A DNA stretch of 64,000 bases. Origin: Cephalotus follicularis (Eukaryota; Streptophyta; Magnoliopsida; Oxalidales; Cephalotaceae). Where the stretch lies: assembly GCA_001972305.1 (NCBI GenBank), contig BDDD01002891.1, positions 1-64,000 on the forward strand. The letters are read 5' to 3'. Under the pieces are notes generated by a model. It was given only the letters and a program-made list of their open reading frames with translations, was not told where the DNA came from and did not search any database. Shown here in pieces: positions 1 through 10,105 of the stretch. Every line of letters begins with the position of its first letter. The stretch's first letter is position 1. The position numbers were made by a program, and so were the translations under genes.

Positions 1-420
1 ATGTCCATTTTGGCACCGGAGTCGGTATATCCGATTCCATCAATTGGCGTCAACACCTAGGATATTGGCGTCAACGTTGAGGGCTACAACATGAATTGAT
101 TCAGGATGATCCTCGTCAACGCGCTGGGAATTGTATTTTTGGCATTGACTCCAATATGAAGACGTCAACTCCAATATTGAGACGTCAACGCCTAAGGTGC
201 AAAAAACGGACAATAGCTGTGGACGTTAACGCATAAGGCAAATGGAGTCAACACAAATGACATTCGAGTCAACGCTATTAAAAGGCGTCGATGAGAATGA
301 AGCAAAAATCAGAAAGCGGCTAATGGAGTCAACGCGAAGAACCATTGGAGTTAACGCACAAGGTCACTGACGTCAATGCTAAGCCTAAGCGTCGACGTCA
401 AATCAAACAGACAAAAATAA
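1..420. repeat. GTCAACGC/GTCGACG motif array A1
   Basis: About a dozen degenerate copies of a short motif of the form GGCGTCAACGCC (seen as GCGTCAACACC, GACGTCAACGCC, GAGTCAACGC, GACGTTAACGC, GCGTCGACGTC) are spaced irregularly, roughly 15-50 bp apart. Many contain TGACG/CGTCA or TTGAC/GTCAA cores. The array ends about 125 bp before a TATA box at 526 and lies upstream of the hAT transposase frame. The same motif class recurs in other parts of the window in unrelated elements. Confidence 0.8.
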
Positions 421-525
421 CTGCTAGTTTTTAGTGCAGATTTCATTCTTGGAAAATTCAAAACTTTCCTAAAGTGATTCCAACGGCTAGAAGATGATTC
501 CAACGACTATATTCAATATCAAGGC

Positions 526-533
526 TATAAATA
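526..533 (+). promoter_or_regulatory. TATA box upstream of the hAT transposase frame
   Basis: TATAAATA lies about 170 bp before the ATG at 705, followed by an A/C-rich leader with CAA repeats typical of plant 5' UTRs. Motif array A1 lies just upstream. This could be the promoter of the hAT gene or a leftover LTR promoter now placed in front of it. Confidence 0.5.
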
Positions 534-704
534 AAGGTTGAATCACTGAAGAACAACAACAATAAACAACAATCAACATTGAAATCAATTTTTGTCAAAA
601 TTATAGAGCTTTATTGTACTACATTGCCTTATAGTGTATTAACTTTTATAATTTATCATCTTACTTATTTTTTAATTATTAGTTAATTACATATTTTAAT
701 TATA

Positions 705-2483
705 ATGGATTCAACAGCAAGAGCAAGGAAACAAGCAAGGAGGATCGAGAAGGTGGGTTCTACATCCACCACCGCGTTCGACTTGGCGGATGTGAAACTT
801 CCTTCTGACGACGACCAAATGGCCCACATGATGCAACAACCTCCTCCACCTGGTGATAAATTTTTCGACTTGGATGAAGATACGCCATCGGATGCTGCGA
901 TTGGTGGAACATCCCTACAATCCGAGAAGAACGATCCTAACAACGGGGGGAAACAAAAATTCGGCATATGGAAGCACATGGAGATTAGAGATGTCGGGAA
1001 TGGGAAGAAACGAGTCTTTTTCAAGGTATGTAAGATTAAGGATTATGCTTATACAAGTGAGGGTGGCACAGGAACTTACAAGGGGCATTTAGTAAAATGC
1101 TTGGAACAACATAGTGTTAAAGGTTCGGGCCAAACCCAACTCCAATTTAGCCAGGTCAATGGTGATAATAAATTACTTACTTTTAGATTTACTGATGAAA
1201 AGTATAGAAGAAAATTAGTTTATTATATTATAGGTAATGAATTACCATTTTTCCATGTTGACTCAGTTTTTTTCCGTGATCTAGTACATGAAGAACTTAA
1301 TCCTCAGGCGAAATTATATTCAAGAACTACCTTTAAAAGTGATTGTTTTATTATTTATGAAGAACACAAGGCTAAATTAATTTCTTATTTTACAAATATT
1401 TCTACTTTTTCTCTCACGTCTGATGTTAGGATCACAAGCACGAGAAAAAGTTTTATTTGTATAACTACACATTATATTGACGAAAACTGGTTATTACAAA
1501 AAATAATTATTGCATTTAAAAATTTGGATTATCCTCACACCGGTCATAATATAGCTACCTCTATAATAGAAACAACTTGTGAGTTTGGAATTGAGAAAAA
1601 AAAAATTTCTATTAGTTTTGATAATGCTACTAATAATGATGCTGCTGTTAGACAATTAAGAGGTTTTTTTGATCCCATATTAAATGGTAAATTATTTCAT
1701 GTTAGATGTGTATGTCATATTATTAATTTGATTGTTCAAGATGGTTTACTTTTTGTTGGAGAACAAGTACACAAAATTACAAGTATTATTACCTTTATAG
1801 CCCAATCGGGTGCAAGAAAACAAACATTTAAACAACTTTGTAATGCATGTGGTTTGAAATATAAAAATTTGGTACATGTTGTGACACATAGGTGTAATTA
1901 TACTTATGAAATGTTGTTCCGTGCTTATGAATTTAGATTACCAATAAATGCATTCATAGGTATGCACATGAATGCATATTCTTCTTATTCTGAAATATCT
2001 TATAGAGATTAGACAACTTGTTATGTTATGAGCCAATTTTTAGAAAATTTTAAAGAATTGATTGATCTATTTTCTGGTTCTTATTATATTACTACAAATT
2101 TAGTCGTTGGTAAATTGTGAGAAATTTGTAAAGTTTTTGCTAAATATGGGGTGAAAAATAATTTTATAGATATTTGTGATGTGATGGAAGAAAAATTCCT
2201 AAAATATTGGGAAACAATTCCACCTTTATTTTGTTTGGCTGCTATAATGGATCATAGAATAAAATTACAAGGTATGTTATTCATTGCAAACAAATGTCAA
2301 ATATGCATGAGTAAAGGTAATCCAATACAATTAGATGGTAATGAGATTACTCAACTGTTACATGATGCATTTGATATATATGTTAGAAAAATATAGTGTT
2401 GAAAATGAATATCAAAAAAATGTTAGTAGTAGTGGTAATGATCCCATAGATTTTTTTTTTATAGAATTGCTTATGGAGTTGGC

Positions 2484-2523
<40 letters not shown>

Positions 2524-2861
2524 TGGTTAATACAAATACTGAACTACAACATTACCTTAATACTAATATTCATTTCATTAATAAAGAAGATAGAGCGTCC
2601 TTAGATCTTTTACAATGGTGGCAAAAACAACATACTTTTTATCCAATTCTTTCTATAATGGCACGTGATATACTAACAGCTCCTGTGTCCACAGTAGCAT
2701 CCGAATCTGCTTTTTCTGCAGGTGGTAGGGTTTTAGATGAGAGAAGAGGTCGGTTGAAAGCAGAAACAATGGAGATTTGTGTTTGCCTGAAAGATTGGAT
2801 CGTTCAAGATAGGAGGATTCAAAAAATTATAGACGAAAATAGCGGAAGTAGTGGCGAATAA
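705..2861 (+). pseudogene. hAT-family (Ac/RICESLEEPER-like) transposase, decayed
   Basis: The frame starts at ATG 705 and runs 435 codons to a stop at 2012, then continues as fragments to 2861. A damaged BED zinc finger lies at about residues 105-135: the GTGTYKGHL..C half is visible but one Cys of the first pair is missing. The core has SDVRITS..ICITTHYIDENW and the hAT signature SFDNATNND. After several stops and frame changes, the C-terminal dimerisation domain (PF05699) is clear at 2590-2800, with LDLLQWW, STVASESAFSAGGR and CLKDW. A 40-bp AGT microsatellite, originally a serine run, sits between core and C-terminus. Transposase would act in the nucleus on hAT terminal repeats, but this copy cannot be functional. 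The frame ends only about 20 bp before a PF20167 fragment, leaving no room for a normal hAT 3' UTR and terminal repeat. Confidence 0.88.
2484..2523 (+). repeat. (AGT)n microsatellite
   Basis: Thirteen or so uninterrupted AGT units lie inside the decayed hAT transposase. In the transposase frame they encode a serine run. Expansion here probably contributed to loss of the reading frame. Confidence 0.95.
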
Positions 2862-2879
2862 AACTACATCGCCAAGAAT

Positions 2880-3080
2880 TCGACGAAGATGAACAGAAAG
2901 ATGGACAATATGCGAGAGGAGTTTCTTGACTTTTTTGACGATCAGCACATAAGACAAATGAGACTTGAGAAGAAGTTGATTTCCAAAGGAATTATTGAAG
3001 CTGCTGATGACATCTCCTCATCTGAAGAAGACGAATCGGAAGAAGAATTGGCTGTTTTTTTATATGTACTTAACTTTTGA
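2880..3080 (+). pseudogene. PF20167-type plant transposon protein, C-terminal fragment
   Basis: The frame matches the C-terminal tail of the complete protein at 4121-5302 almost residue for residue: a coiled-coil segment with KMDN, EEFLD.FDDQH, RLEKK, ISKG.IEAAD, then an acidic tail SSSEEDESEEE. Everything upstream of this tail (the globular PF20167 domain) is missing, and its place is taken by the end of the hAT transposase. The last residues differ from the complete copy, so the stop at 3080 may be secondary. It is the third PF20167-related sequence of the window and, unlike the other two, lies on the + strand. Confidence 0.75.
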
Positions 3081-3159
3081 TGTTTTTTTGACGTTCAAAT
3101 ATTAAACTGTGATCTTCTTGAATTCAATTGATGTTTTATTTTTAATAAGGCTACATATC

Positions 3160-3575
3160 TTTATTCACGTTGACGCGTAAGTTTGACATTGACGCGGATG
3201 TCATTTGTGTTGACTCCTTTTACTTTTCGCGTTAACATTCCAGTCACTATCCGCAATCTGCTTTCTTCTGCGTTGACGTATAAAAATGGCGTTGACGTTT
3301 TACTCACAAGTGTTGACGCTAAAAATGCTTAACATTAACGTCCAAAGCTACTGTCCGAAATTGCACCTTTTGGCATTGACATTTTCCTTAAGGCGTTGAT
3401 GTTTCGCCTTTTTACGTTGACATCTTACTTAAGGCGTTGACGTGGATAATGAAATTCCCAGCATGTCGACGTCAATCATTAAAGGCGTTGATGAAGATCA
3501 TCTTCCAAAGCCCAGAAACTCATACTCAAGCCCAGCACGTTGACGCCTAAGATATAGTCGTTGACGCCAATAAGA
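3160..3575. repeat. GCGTTGACGC motif array A2
   Basis: About 15 copies of the motif, mostly in the orientation GCGTTGACGCC (for example near 3167, 3271, 3289, 3434, 3537, 3558), with a palindromic TGTCGACGTC at about 3463. The intervening sequence is T-rich and not conserved. The array lies between two tail-to-tail PF20167 sequences. Confidence 0.8.
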
Positions 3576-4120
3576 CAGAATGCACATTTTGCTTGTTTTC
3601 ACTTGCAATTTTTTCTGTCAAACATAACTCTATTCCTTTCAAACATAAGTATAACCTTTCAACCCTAACTCTACCCTTTTCAAACATAACCTTTCAAACA
3701 TTTGATGCACATATGATATCAATTTATACCATCTTGATATTCAAACTTACCCATAGGCATATATAACATACATAACATCTCATGCATAACTGTCAAACAT
3801 TTGATGCATAACATATATAAAATTGTATTCATTTGATACATACTTTGATGCATAACTGTCAAACATTTGCCCACGGGTACATTTGATGCATAACTGTCAA
3901 ACATAACCTTTGCATATATGATATCAATTTAAAAACATTTGATACATACTCTTAAAAACATAGGCATACACATTACACAAACATCACATCATAACCATAT
4001 ATAAGATCAAGTATGTAACATGATAATATAACATCCAGAGAACTGAAAATTTGATACAAAACAAAAGTTTTACAATTGATATAAACCAAATGTTTAAAAA
4101 CAAAAAGTGCAATGTATGAA
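3576..4120. repeat. AT-rich 3' flank with GTCAAACATTTGATGC repeats
   Basis: This is non-coding DNA downstream of the minus-strand PF20167 ORF. Between about 3700 and 3910 the phrase GTCAAACATTTGATGC, or part of it, is repeated several times with CATAAC/CATATA linkers, and CTTTCAAACATAA is repeated at 3625-3700. I see no coding potential and no polypurine tract. Confidence 0.6.
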
Positions 4121-5302
4121 TCAAGTTTTCACATTATCTCCTCCTTCTTCTTCCGATTCTTCTTCTTCCGAAGAGGAGATGTCAGCAGCTTCAATAAGAC
4201 CTTTGGAAATCATCTTCTTCTCCAGTCTTCTAAGTCTTCTATGCTGATCGTCAAAGAGGTCAAGAAATTCCCCTCTCAAATTATCCATTTTGTTATTCAA
4301 CTTCCTCAGCTCATCAAACAAAACATCCATGGACGCAGACGCCTTGCTACTGCTACTTGCTTGACCTTGCTGTATCTGTGGTGCAGGGGTTTGCTTCTTT
4401 CTTTGAGCTTCTCCTCGCTCTTCAACATCCTCATCACCTTCACATTCAACTCTTTTTCTTTTTCTTCCACCTTCCTTGGGCAGCCATTGAACACCTTTCT
4501 CAGAATCAAACACTCTCTTCCATCCCATTCTCTTCAAGGAAGAGGCATTGTAGATGTCCCCAACATCTAGCCTCGATGCAACTTCATTCCCAAACACTAT
4601 CCCAAAGTGAGAGAGAATCTTAGTGGTTACCATACCGTATGGAAATGCACCTTCAACTTTAGAAGTTGCTCTTAACATGTTCTTTATGATTAAATGAGGG
4701 AGGTTCAATGGTTTACCAGTCACAACGTGCCACATAATATACAAGTCTTGGTAACTCATCTTTTCATGCCCACCAGAGGTAGGTAGAATGTGAGTGGCAG
4801 TTATGTGGTAGAGCAGCCTATGCTCAGCACCAAGGAGATTGGTAGGCTTGGCCATGCCTCCAAAAACATTCTGATTAGGGTAGAACACCCTAAGACAATC
4901 CTCCAAAAATAATTCCGGATCCTCCCGCCATTTCTTAGTTTCAAAAAACTTTGATCCAGTAGCAGGTACATTCAAAATCTGACCTAGAATCTTATCATCA
5001 AACTTGATAACTATTCTATTAACCTTAGTCGTCAATTCTAAAACATCATTGCAATCATCTCCTACATTACTCAAATTGCTATAAAATTCTTTAACAGATT
5101 CTATATAATATGGAGCATTAATCGTAAAGTAATCTTTCCAACCTAAAACATCAAACCATTGCTCTAGATTAAACTTATCACCTGTAGTGAAGGAGAAATC
5201 AACAGTCATTCCACAGACTACTTTTCTCCTAGCATAAGAGCTCTTGTATCTCTGACCAGCAGGTAGCTTCCTTCCATGTGATGAGTGCTTGGTCTTCGGC
5301 AT
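4121..5302 (-). CDS. PF20167-type putative plant transposon protein (copy D)
   Basis: An uninterrupted 393-residue frame. The start MPKTK is shared with the other complete copy at 24018-25283, which supports this ATG. A basic N-terminus (about 1-28) is followed by the globular domain (about 45-270) with family landmarks FYSNL (73-77), HRLLYH (161), ILPTSGG (172) and MGWK (259). Then come a KRKR nuclear-localisation-like patch (281-284), a low-complexity linker, a predicted coiled coil (about 326-372) and an acidic tail. The family is widespread in plants as a passenger of transposons; its biochemical role is unknown to me. Nuclear location is inferred from the basic patches. A TATA-like box (5438-5445) and motif array A3 lie directly upstream. 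No pol frame is attached here, so this is either a relic of a SIRE-type element or a stand-alone copy. Confidence 0.85.
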   Translation of the reverse strand: MPKTKHSSHGRKLPAGQRYKSSYARRKVVCGMTVDFSFTTGDKFNLEQWFDVLGWKDYFTINAPYYIESVKEFYSNLSNVGDDCNDVLELTTKVNRIVIKFDDKILGQILNVPATGSKFFETKKWREDPELFLEDCLRVFYPNQNVFGGMAKPTNLLGAEHRLLYHITATHILPTSGGHEKMSYQDLYIMWHVVTGKPLNLPHLIIKNMLRATSKVEGAFPYGMVTTKILSHFGIVFGNEVASRLDVGDIYNASSLKRMGWKRVFDSEKGVQWLPKEGGRKRKRVECEGDEDVEERGEAQRKKQTPAPQIQQGQASSSSKASASMDVLFDELRKLNNKMDNLRGEFLDLFDDQHRRLRRLEKKMISKGLIEAADISSSEEEESEEEGGDNVKT

Positions 5303-5437
5303 AATGTAGGATAAGGTTTTGAATGGAAAAGATTCAAGATTTTTAGGTTTAGGGATCGGATTTTAGAGAAAGCAGAGAGAGGGAAACTAGGGATTTCAAT
5401 GCCAAAACAAGTAAGAGTCAACGAAAACGCACAGAGA

Positions 5438-5445
5438 ATTATATA
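5438..5445 (-). promoter_or_regulatory. TATA-like box upstream of PF20167 copy D
   Basis: On the minus strand the sequence reads TATATAAT, about 135 bp before the ATG at 5302. The first motif of array A3 starts about 12 bp further upstream. This gives an arrangement of array, TATA, ORF similar to that seen at other arrays. Confidence 0.4.
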
Positions 5446-5454
5446 CTCGACCCG

Positions 5455-5660
5455 TAGGCGTCGACGTCTAACTTATGCGTTGACGCTTATCGTGTACCAT
5501 TTGATACAGACGATATAGGCGTTAACATCATCGTAGACGCAAAAATATGACGTTAACTCTAATAGATAGCGTTGACACACAAGATGAAAAGCTTTCCTCA
5601 TCATAGTCATAAGATAGCGTTGACGCATATCAGCTCAAATGACATTAGCGTCAACATGAA
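5455..5660. repeat. GCGTTGACGC/GCGTCGACGTC motif array A3
   Basis: Seven or eight motif copies (about 5457 GGCGTCGACGTC, 5478 TGCGTTGACGCT, then GCGTTAAC, GACGTTAAC, GCGTTGACAC, 5616 AGCGTTGACGC, 5650 AGCGTCAAC) occur in 200 bp, immediately upstream of the PF20167 copy D promoter region. Confidence 0.75.
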
Positions 5661-5664
5661 TATG

Positions 5665-5872
5665 AACCGAACCGGCCTGAACTAGCTCTGATCGGTGCGT
5701 CTCACTCATGGTTAAGGTTCACGGGCCGATTCGGTTCTCATTTTTTAGCTCCATGAACCGGACCGGCCCAGACCGTGACAAAAACGGTCCGGTTCAAGAA
5801 TCGGACCGCCTTTCGTCGGTCCCTATCGGTCCAGGACACGGTCCAGCCCAGCCCAGACCCCTTGCAACCCTA
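5665..5872. mobile_element. hAT-type terminal region (GC-rich, GAACCGGACCGG-rich)
   Basis: Dense repeats of GAACCG, GGACCG and GGCCCAGACC end in TTGCAACCCTA at 5872. Read from the right, the end is TAGGGTTGCAAGGGG, the usual start of plant hAT-type terminal inverted repeats, with subterminal GGTCCGG motifs. I did not find the partner terminus in the window. It may belong to a hAT element whose other end is off the left edge, or be a solitary remnant. Confidence 0.55.
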
Positions 5873-7229
5873 ATTCACGTTAGTAACCAATAGGGAAAAC
5901 CTATGTATGATACCAACTGACGCAGAACGGAAGCACGAAATTAACTAGATTATCATTCTAGTTCAATGCAAACATTGAATCCACAAGAATAAAGCTGGAA
6001 TCCACCATAAATTTTAGAGAAAACTTAAACTGAAAAACTTCTTTCAACCCTAGCCATAAAGCAGTATTTATACTATCATAAGAAAACCCAAACTAATAGT
6101 AAAACCTAAATCAACTTAAACTAATAAACATAATGAAAATAATGAAAATATAAAAATACGAAAACATCCAGAAATATAATAAAATGTCAAAACAAGGCCT
6201 TACGGTGCGGTTTCTGCCATCCTAGTTGATAGAGGAATTCTTCCTCTAATTGAACCACGTCAGGTATTATATAAAATGATACGCAAAAACATTTGAGGCC
6301 TTGGCATACTCAATTTATTAGGTTGCTGTGTGGGTATCCTGCTGGGCACCTTTTTCTTGAGTAGGCAGTTGCATTTTAGTAGCAACTTATAAGTCCATGA
6401 TCATTTTAGCATAGGAATATCAAGAGAGAGAAACAGAAAGAGAAACTGTGATCTTTATGGTTATGAAGATGAATGGAGGAAGAAATTCGAAGAGATTAGA
6501 CTAAAGGCTCTTTATTTTTTTTCCAAGTTGATGAAAAAACTATGAATGGATCAATAGTCGAGTGAAGAACAGTTTGAGTTATTATTAGTTTATGTGCATG
6601 TGTGGTTAAAGAGAGAGAAAGTGAAGGTTTTTTGTTTTTGAGGGTTTATTGGGGACGAGTGAGAGAGATGTTTGTCAGGAGATGGTGTAGAATGGTGAGA
6701 GTGAACATAGGTAGTGAGTCCCATTAGGTTATTATTAGTTTATGTGTATGTGTGGTTAAAGAGAAAAAAAACGAAGGTGTTTGGTTTTTGATTTTTGAGG
6801 GTTTATTACACGCAGAGAGAGTGAGAGTAAGGGTTTGTCAGGACAGAAAGCACATGGGTGGTGGGTCCCATGTAGAGCTGATATTACTTTTCAATTGTAC
6901 ACTAAGCCGATATTAGTTGTGCTATGTTGACCTTTTGGTAAATATTGTCTACATTGGTAAACCACACTGAAATTTCCCCTTATTTTTTTGTACCAACAAT
7001 TAAGAATTGTTATAGCAAGTGGTTTTTTTCCTTCAGAAAAACAAACAAGGTGAAGTACTGAATAATCCTTAACTGAGAAAACAAACAATGGTATTTAATT
7101 TTTTTTCCCCTGCTTTAGTGAAAAATTTGAGCTTTTATTTTGTTGTAATATCTGCTAGTTCAATGGAAACCACAAAAGAGGGTATTCGACAATCTCATAT
7201 AATGTTTTATATAGTATTATACGGTTTAT
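5873..7229. other. Non-coding interval with a local duplication
   Basis: No convincing gene. Near 5910 a TGATACCA-like string precedes TGACGCAGAACGG, which resembles the PBS/LTR junction of a minus-strand retrotransposon, but no second LTR was found. At about 6577-6690 and 6727-6845 there are two diverged direct copies of a ~115-bp segment (TTATTATTAGTTTATGTG, TGTGGTTAAAGAG, GAGGGTTTATT, GTTTGTCAGGA in the same order), offset by about 150 bp. Confidence 0.4.
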
Positions 7230-7237
7230 GACATGAG

Positions 7238-7849
7238 TAGGGATGACAATGGGGCGGATCGGGATGGATTTTTCCATCCCCATCCCCACCCAGCTAAAGA
7301 GCAGGGCGGGGACAGGACAGTGTTTCCTTTCCCCATGGGGACAGAGGCGGGGACGTCATTTCTTTGGTGGGGCGGAGGTAGGGGTGCGGTCGGGGATGGA
7401 AAAATCTGTCTCGATCCACCTCATCGTCATCCCTAACCTCATGGATGTATAAGCTAAACACAACCACATGACTAGTAGTTTCTTTTATTCTTAAACTCAC
7501 ATATTAATATGCTTAAAGTTTAAGAAAAAAAAGATCATATGTATTTGTTATACATAAATACATATTACAATAAATCCTAGATATAATATTACAATAATAT
7601 TTTGAGAAGTTCATTTATTGATATATCATATATGTGATAAAATATATGTGATATAATATATAAAGGCGGAGCGGGGTGGGACGAGGCAGAGTGGGGAAAA
7701 CACTTGCTTTGCCCCCTCCCCACCCCCACATGCAGGACATATTTTTTCTCCCATCTCCACCACAATCCTTAAAAGGGATGGAGATTCCCCACCCTATTTA
7801 AAGAGGAGCGGAGCAGAGGGAGCGGGAGCGGAGAAAATTGTTGTCCCTA
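7238..7849. mobile_element. hAT-type MITE, 612 bp, with perfect 8-bp TSD
   Basis: The ends are TAGGGATGACAAT on the left and ATTGTTGTCCCTA on the right, an inverted repeat with two mismatches. They are flanked by the identical 8-bp duplication GACATGAG at 7230-7237 and 7850-7857. An 8-bp duplication is diagnostic for hAT. Subterminal DNA is G-rich on one side and C-rich on the other (GGGGCGGGG runs), while the middle is AT-rich with TATATGTGATA repeats. There is no coding capacity; open frames here are products of the GC-rich ends. Confidence 0.93.
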
Positions 7850-7872
7850 GACATGAGCCACATGGTTGCTTT

Positions 7873-8122
7873 TGTTGGAAATAGGACACACAAGTAAGAG
7901 TAGAAAAATATTTTCTTATTATCACACAAGAAATTACTCTAGATAAACTCTTAATACATTATGTTGTTAAATTGCATTAAAATAAACATCTACAGTAGGG
8001 TGTCTATATATATGATACATGACTTGAAAACTATGCATCTATCCACCTAAATAACATAAAGACTGTCCAAATTGTTAAGCAAAATGATTCATCTAAAAGT
8101 ACATAAATATAGATTATATCAA
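7873..8122 (-). mobile_element. Copia A LTR, left part (split by TIR element)
   Basis: The sequence begins TGTTGGAAATAGGACAC, a plausible copia LTR start, and stops at the left inverted repeat of the DNA element at 8123. It apparently resumes at 35747 and ends TTCTAACA at 35840, next to a copia pol fragment on the minus strand. The joined LTR would be about 335 bp. The assignment rests on position and end sequences only; no second LTR copy is present to confirm it. Confidence 0.5.
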
Positions 8123-8193
8123 GGGTAAATTACAAATACCTCATGAGATTTAGACGAATTAACACTTAGGTCATTTTCTAAAATATTACAAAC
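8123..8193 (+). repeat. Left terminal inverted repeat of a large DNA element
   Basis: GGGTAAATTACAA, GAATTAACACTTAGGTC and AAATATTACAA occur in the same order in the reverse complement of 35675-35746. The repeats are about 71 bp and perhaps 75% identical. Flanks TTATATCAA (left) and TTTATTCAA (right) match at 6 of 9 positions, compatible with an eroded 9-bp Mutator-type duplication but not proof. Everything between (27.6 kb) is nested inside. Confidence 0.75.
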
Positions 8194-8196
8194 ATT

Positions 8197-9207
8197 CTCG
8201 CAAAGTTGTCTGCAGACTTTGTTTCTAATATGCCTGCTATTGGTGTTGAGCATCTAGCGTCGTTACTTTTTTAATCATTGTCCTCTCCTTGTGTCTCCGT
8301 TGAATGTAGATTCCAATAAGAGGCATTTTAGATTCTTAAGTATGTGGATTGATCGTCTAGATTTTTTGCGAATGGTTTGTTCTAATTGGGATGTCCAAGT
8401 CCAGGGTCCTCCTCAGGTTATTTTGCAAAATAAGTTCAAGAGATTACATCTGCCTATGAAACATTGGAATTGGTAGGTTTTGGGGGATATTAAGGTGAAA
8501 CTAACAGAGATTAGTAAGGAAATTAATATGCTGCAGGATAGTCTTCAAAGTGTTTGGGATGAGGGTGTTCATAAGGCTTTAATAAACTGCAAAATGAAGT
8601 TTTCAGATTTAGTGTAGAAAGAAGAGGTTTTAGCAAGATAAAAATCGAGGGTGAACTGGCTAAAAGTGGGTGATAATAATACCTCATTCTTTCATGCTCC
8701 TATGAAGGAGAGAGCTTATAAACCCTGTTTTAGATTGAAGAAGGAAGATGGGAGCTTGTCAGATGATCAAGATGAAATAAGGGGCGACTGCAAACTATTT
8801 CTCTAATCTCTTCTCATCCATCAACGTTGAAAGAAACTCTCTATTGTTGGATTTTGTTCCAAGAATTATTAATGGAGATAATTCTAATACTTTCAACTTG
8901 TTCCATTAGAAGAGGAGATTAGACGGTCGGTTTTCAATTTGGATCCAGATTGTTCTCCTGGCTTGGATGGTTTTACTAGGCATTTTTTCATATTGTGCTG
9001 GGAAATTGTGGCCTGGGATGTTGTTGCAACTGTTCTGGATTTTTTAGAGGTGGTATTCTTCCTCTTTCCTATACAACAACATCTATGGTTCTAATTTTGA
9101 AAATTGCTAATCTTACGAATTTTAATGATCTGTGACCTATAAGTCTCTGTGGCTTTCCGTACAAATCTTTGCTAAAATTCTTTCATATAGACTTGGTGAT
9201 TTGTTAC
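8197..9207 (+). pseudogene. Plant LINE, part 1: endonuclease C-terminus to start of RT
   Basis: The LINE is 5' truncated, as is common. At 8291-8476 it encodes the end of the endonuclease region (RHFRFLSMWIDRLDFLRMV..W, then L.KFKRLHLPMKHWNW). Further frames carry the linker and the start of reverse transcriptase, ending in LRPISL-type residues and the peptide following 'YK.LAKILSYRLGDLL' at about 9130-9203. Stops and frameshifts are frequent. It is interrupted exactly at 9207/21004 by the Tat element, which duplicated GTTAC. Parts 2 and 3 continue at 21009 and 34328. Confidence 0.82.
9203..9207. repeat. Target-site duplication GTTAC (left copy)
   Basis: GTTAC directly before the LTR start TGTTGATAC at 9208 is repeated at 21004-21008 directly after the right LTR end CCATCA. 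This fixes both ends of the Tat element. Confidence 0.95.
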
Positions 9208-10105
9208 TGTTGATACAGAAATCCTTCTCTGAACAGTATCCTACGTGGAGGACTTTGATTTTTAGAGAGAAACGCTTGTCACTGATGCCTTTAAGGAAGA
9301 ACTTGATCTCGGCCACCTGCACAAAGCAACAATAATGGTGAAGGCCCAGGAGGTTGTTCTCCCGGGGACACCCCGACGCTCAAGTTAGACAAGATGCAGG
9401 TGAAATTATGCTCTCTTGAATGTAAAAATTGCTGACCTTTGTTCAGTGTGTTGAACTTGTATTTATAGTGGAATTCTGTAACTGAATGAGCGTGTGAATC
9501 GGATTGATCGTTATCCCCTAGGAAGTGCCGAGGATCTCGGACATCCCCTTATCTCCGCCTGTAATGTAGCCACTTTCCTTTTGTTTGTAGTTGATTGGGA
9601 CTCTATCTCTTTATTTGGATAAGCTTATATCCCAACAAACCTGGTAATGATTATCCCCTTATCCCGTAGATAAGGTTAAGGTCCTCCATTATGGGATGAT
9701 ATTGGTTGTGATATCTCTGCAGAGGAAAGTCGGTCTGTGCTGTAGATCCGAGGATAGAAATAGTGTGAGTTCGTCCGAGGAAGAGGTCCACAGTTTATGT
9801 GTACAGGAGACCGTATCTCCTGTTCTCCACCTGATAAATACCTTAGGCAGAGGTAGTCCTCGGCCCTTGCCCAGTAAATATGGTTGTCTTCCCCTGAGTC
9901 CAAGAAGTGCTCTCGGACTTGTGGTCTCAGTGTATTGTCCTCAAAAAATAATGAACCTCGGCTCTTGGTCCGAGATGGCCATTCTTTGCCATGGGTGTTC
10001 TCCTCGGCACGGCTTGCTGACAAGTCTCTAATCCCCCATGGACAGTTGGTCAAGTCTGTAGTGGACACGTGTCCTTGCTATTATAAGTATATTTTTCCTC
10101 CATCA
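9208..10105 (-). repeat. Tat element 3' LTR (left copy)
   Basis: It starts TGTTGATACAG and ends TTTTTCCTCCATCA, giving the canonical TG..CA ends, and is nearly identical to 20106-21003. Open frames seen within it (about 9676-10068) recur in the other LTR and are not genes. Confidence 0.96.

Noticed and set aside
2335-2604. 89-codon frame with a long valine run
   Set aside because: Product of the AGT microsatellite read out of frame within the hAT pseudogene.
7243-7500. Open frames in the GC-rich ends at 7233-7500
   Set aside because: They are translations of the G/C-rich termini of the hAT MITE, open on both strands.
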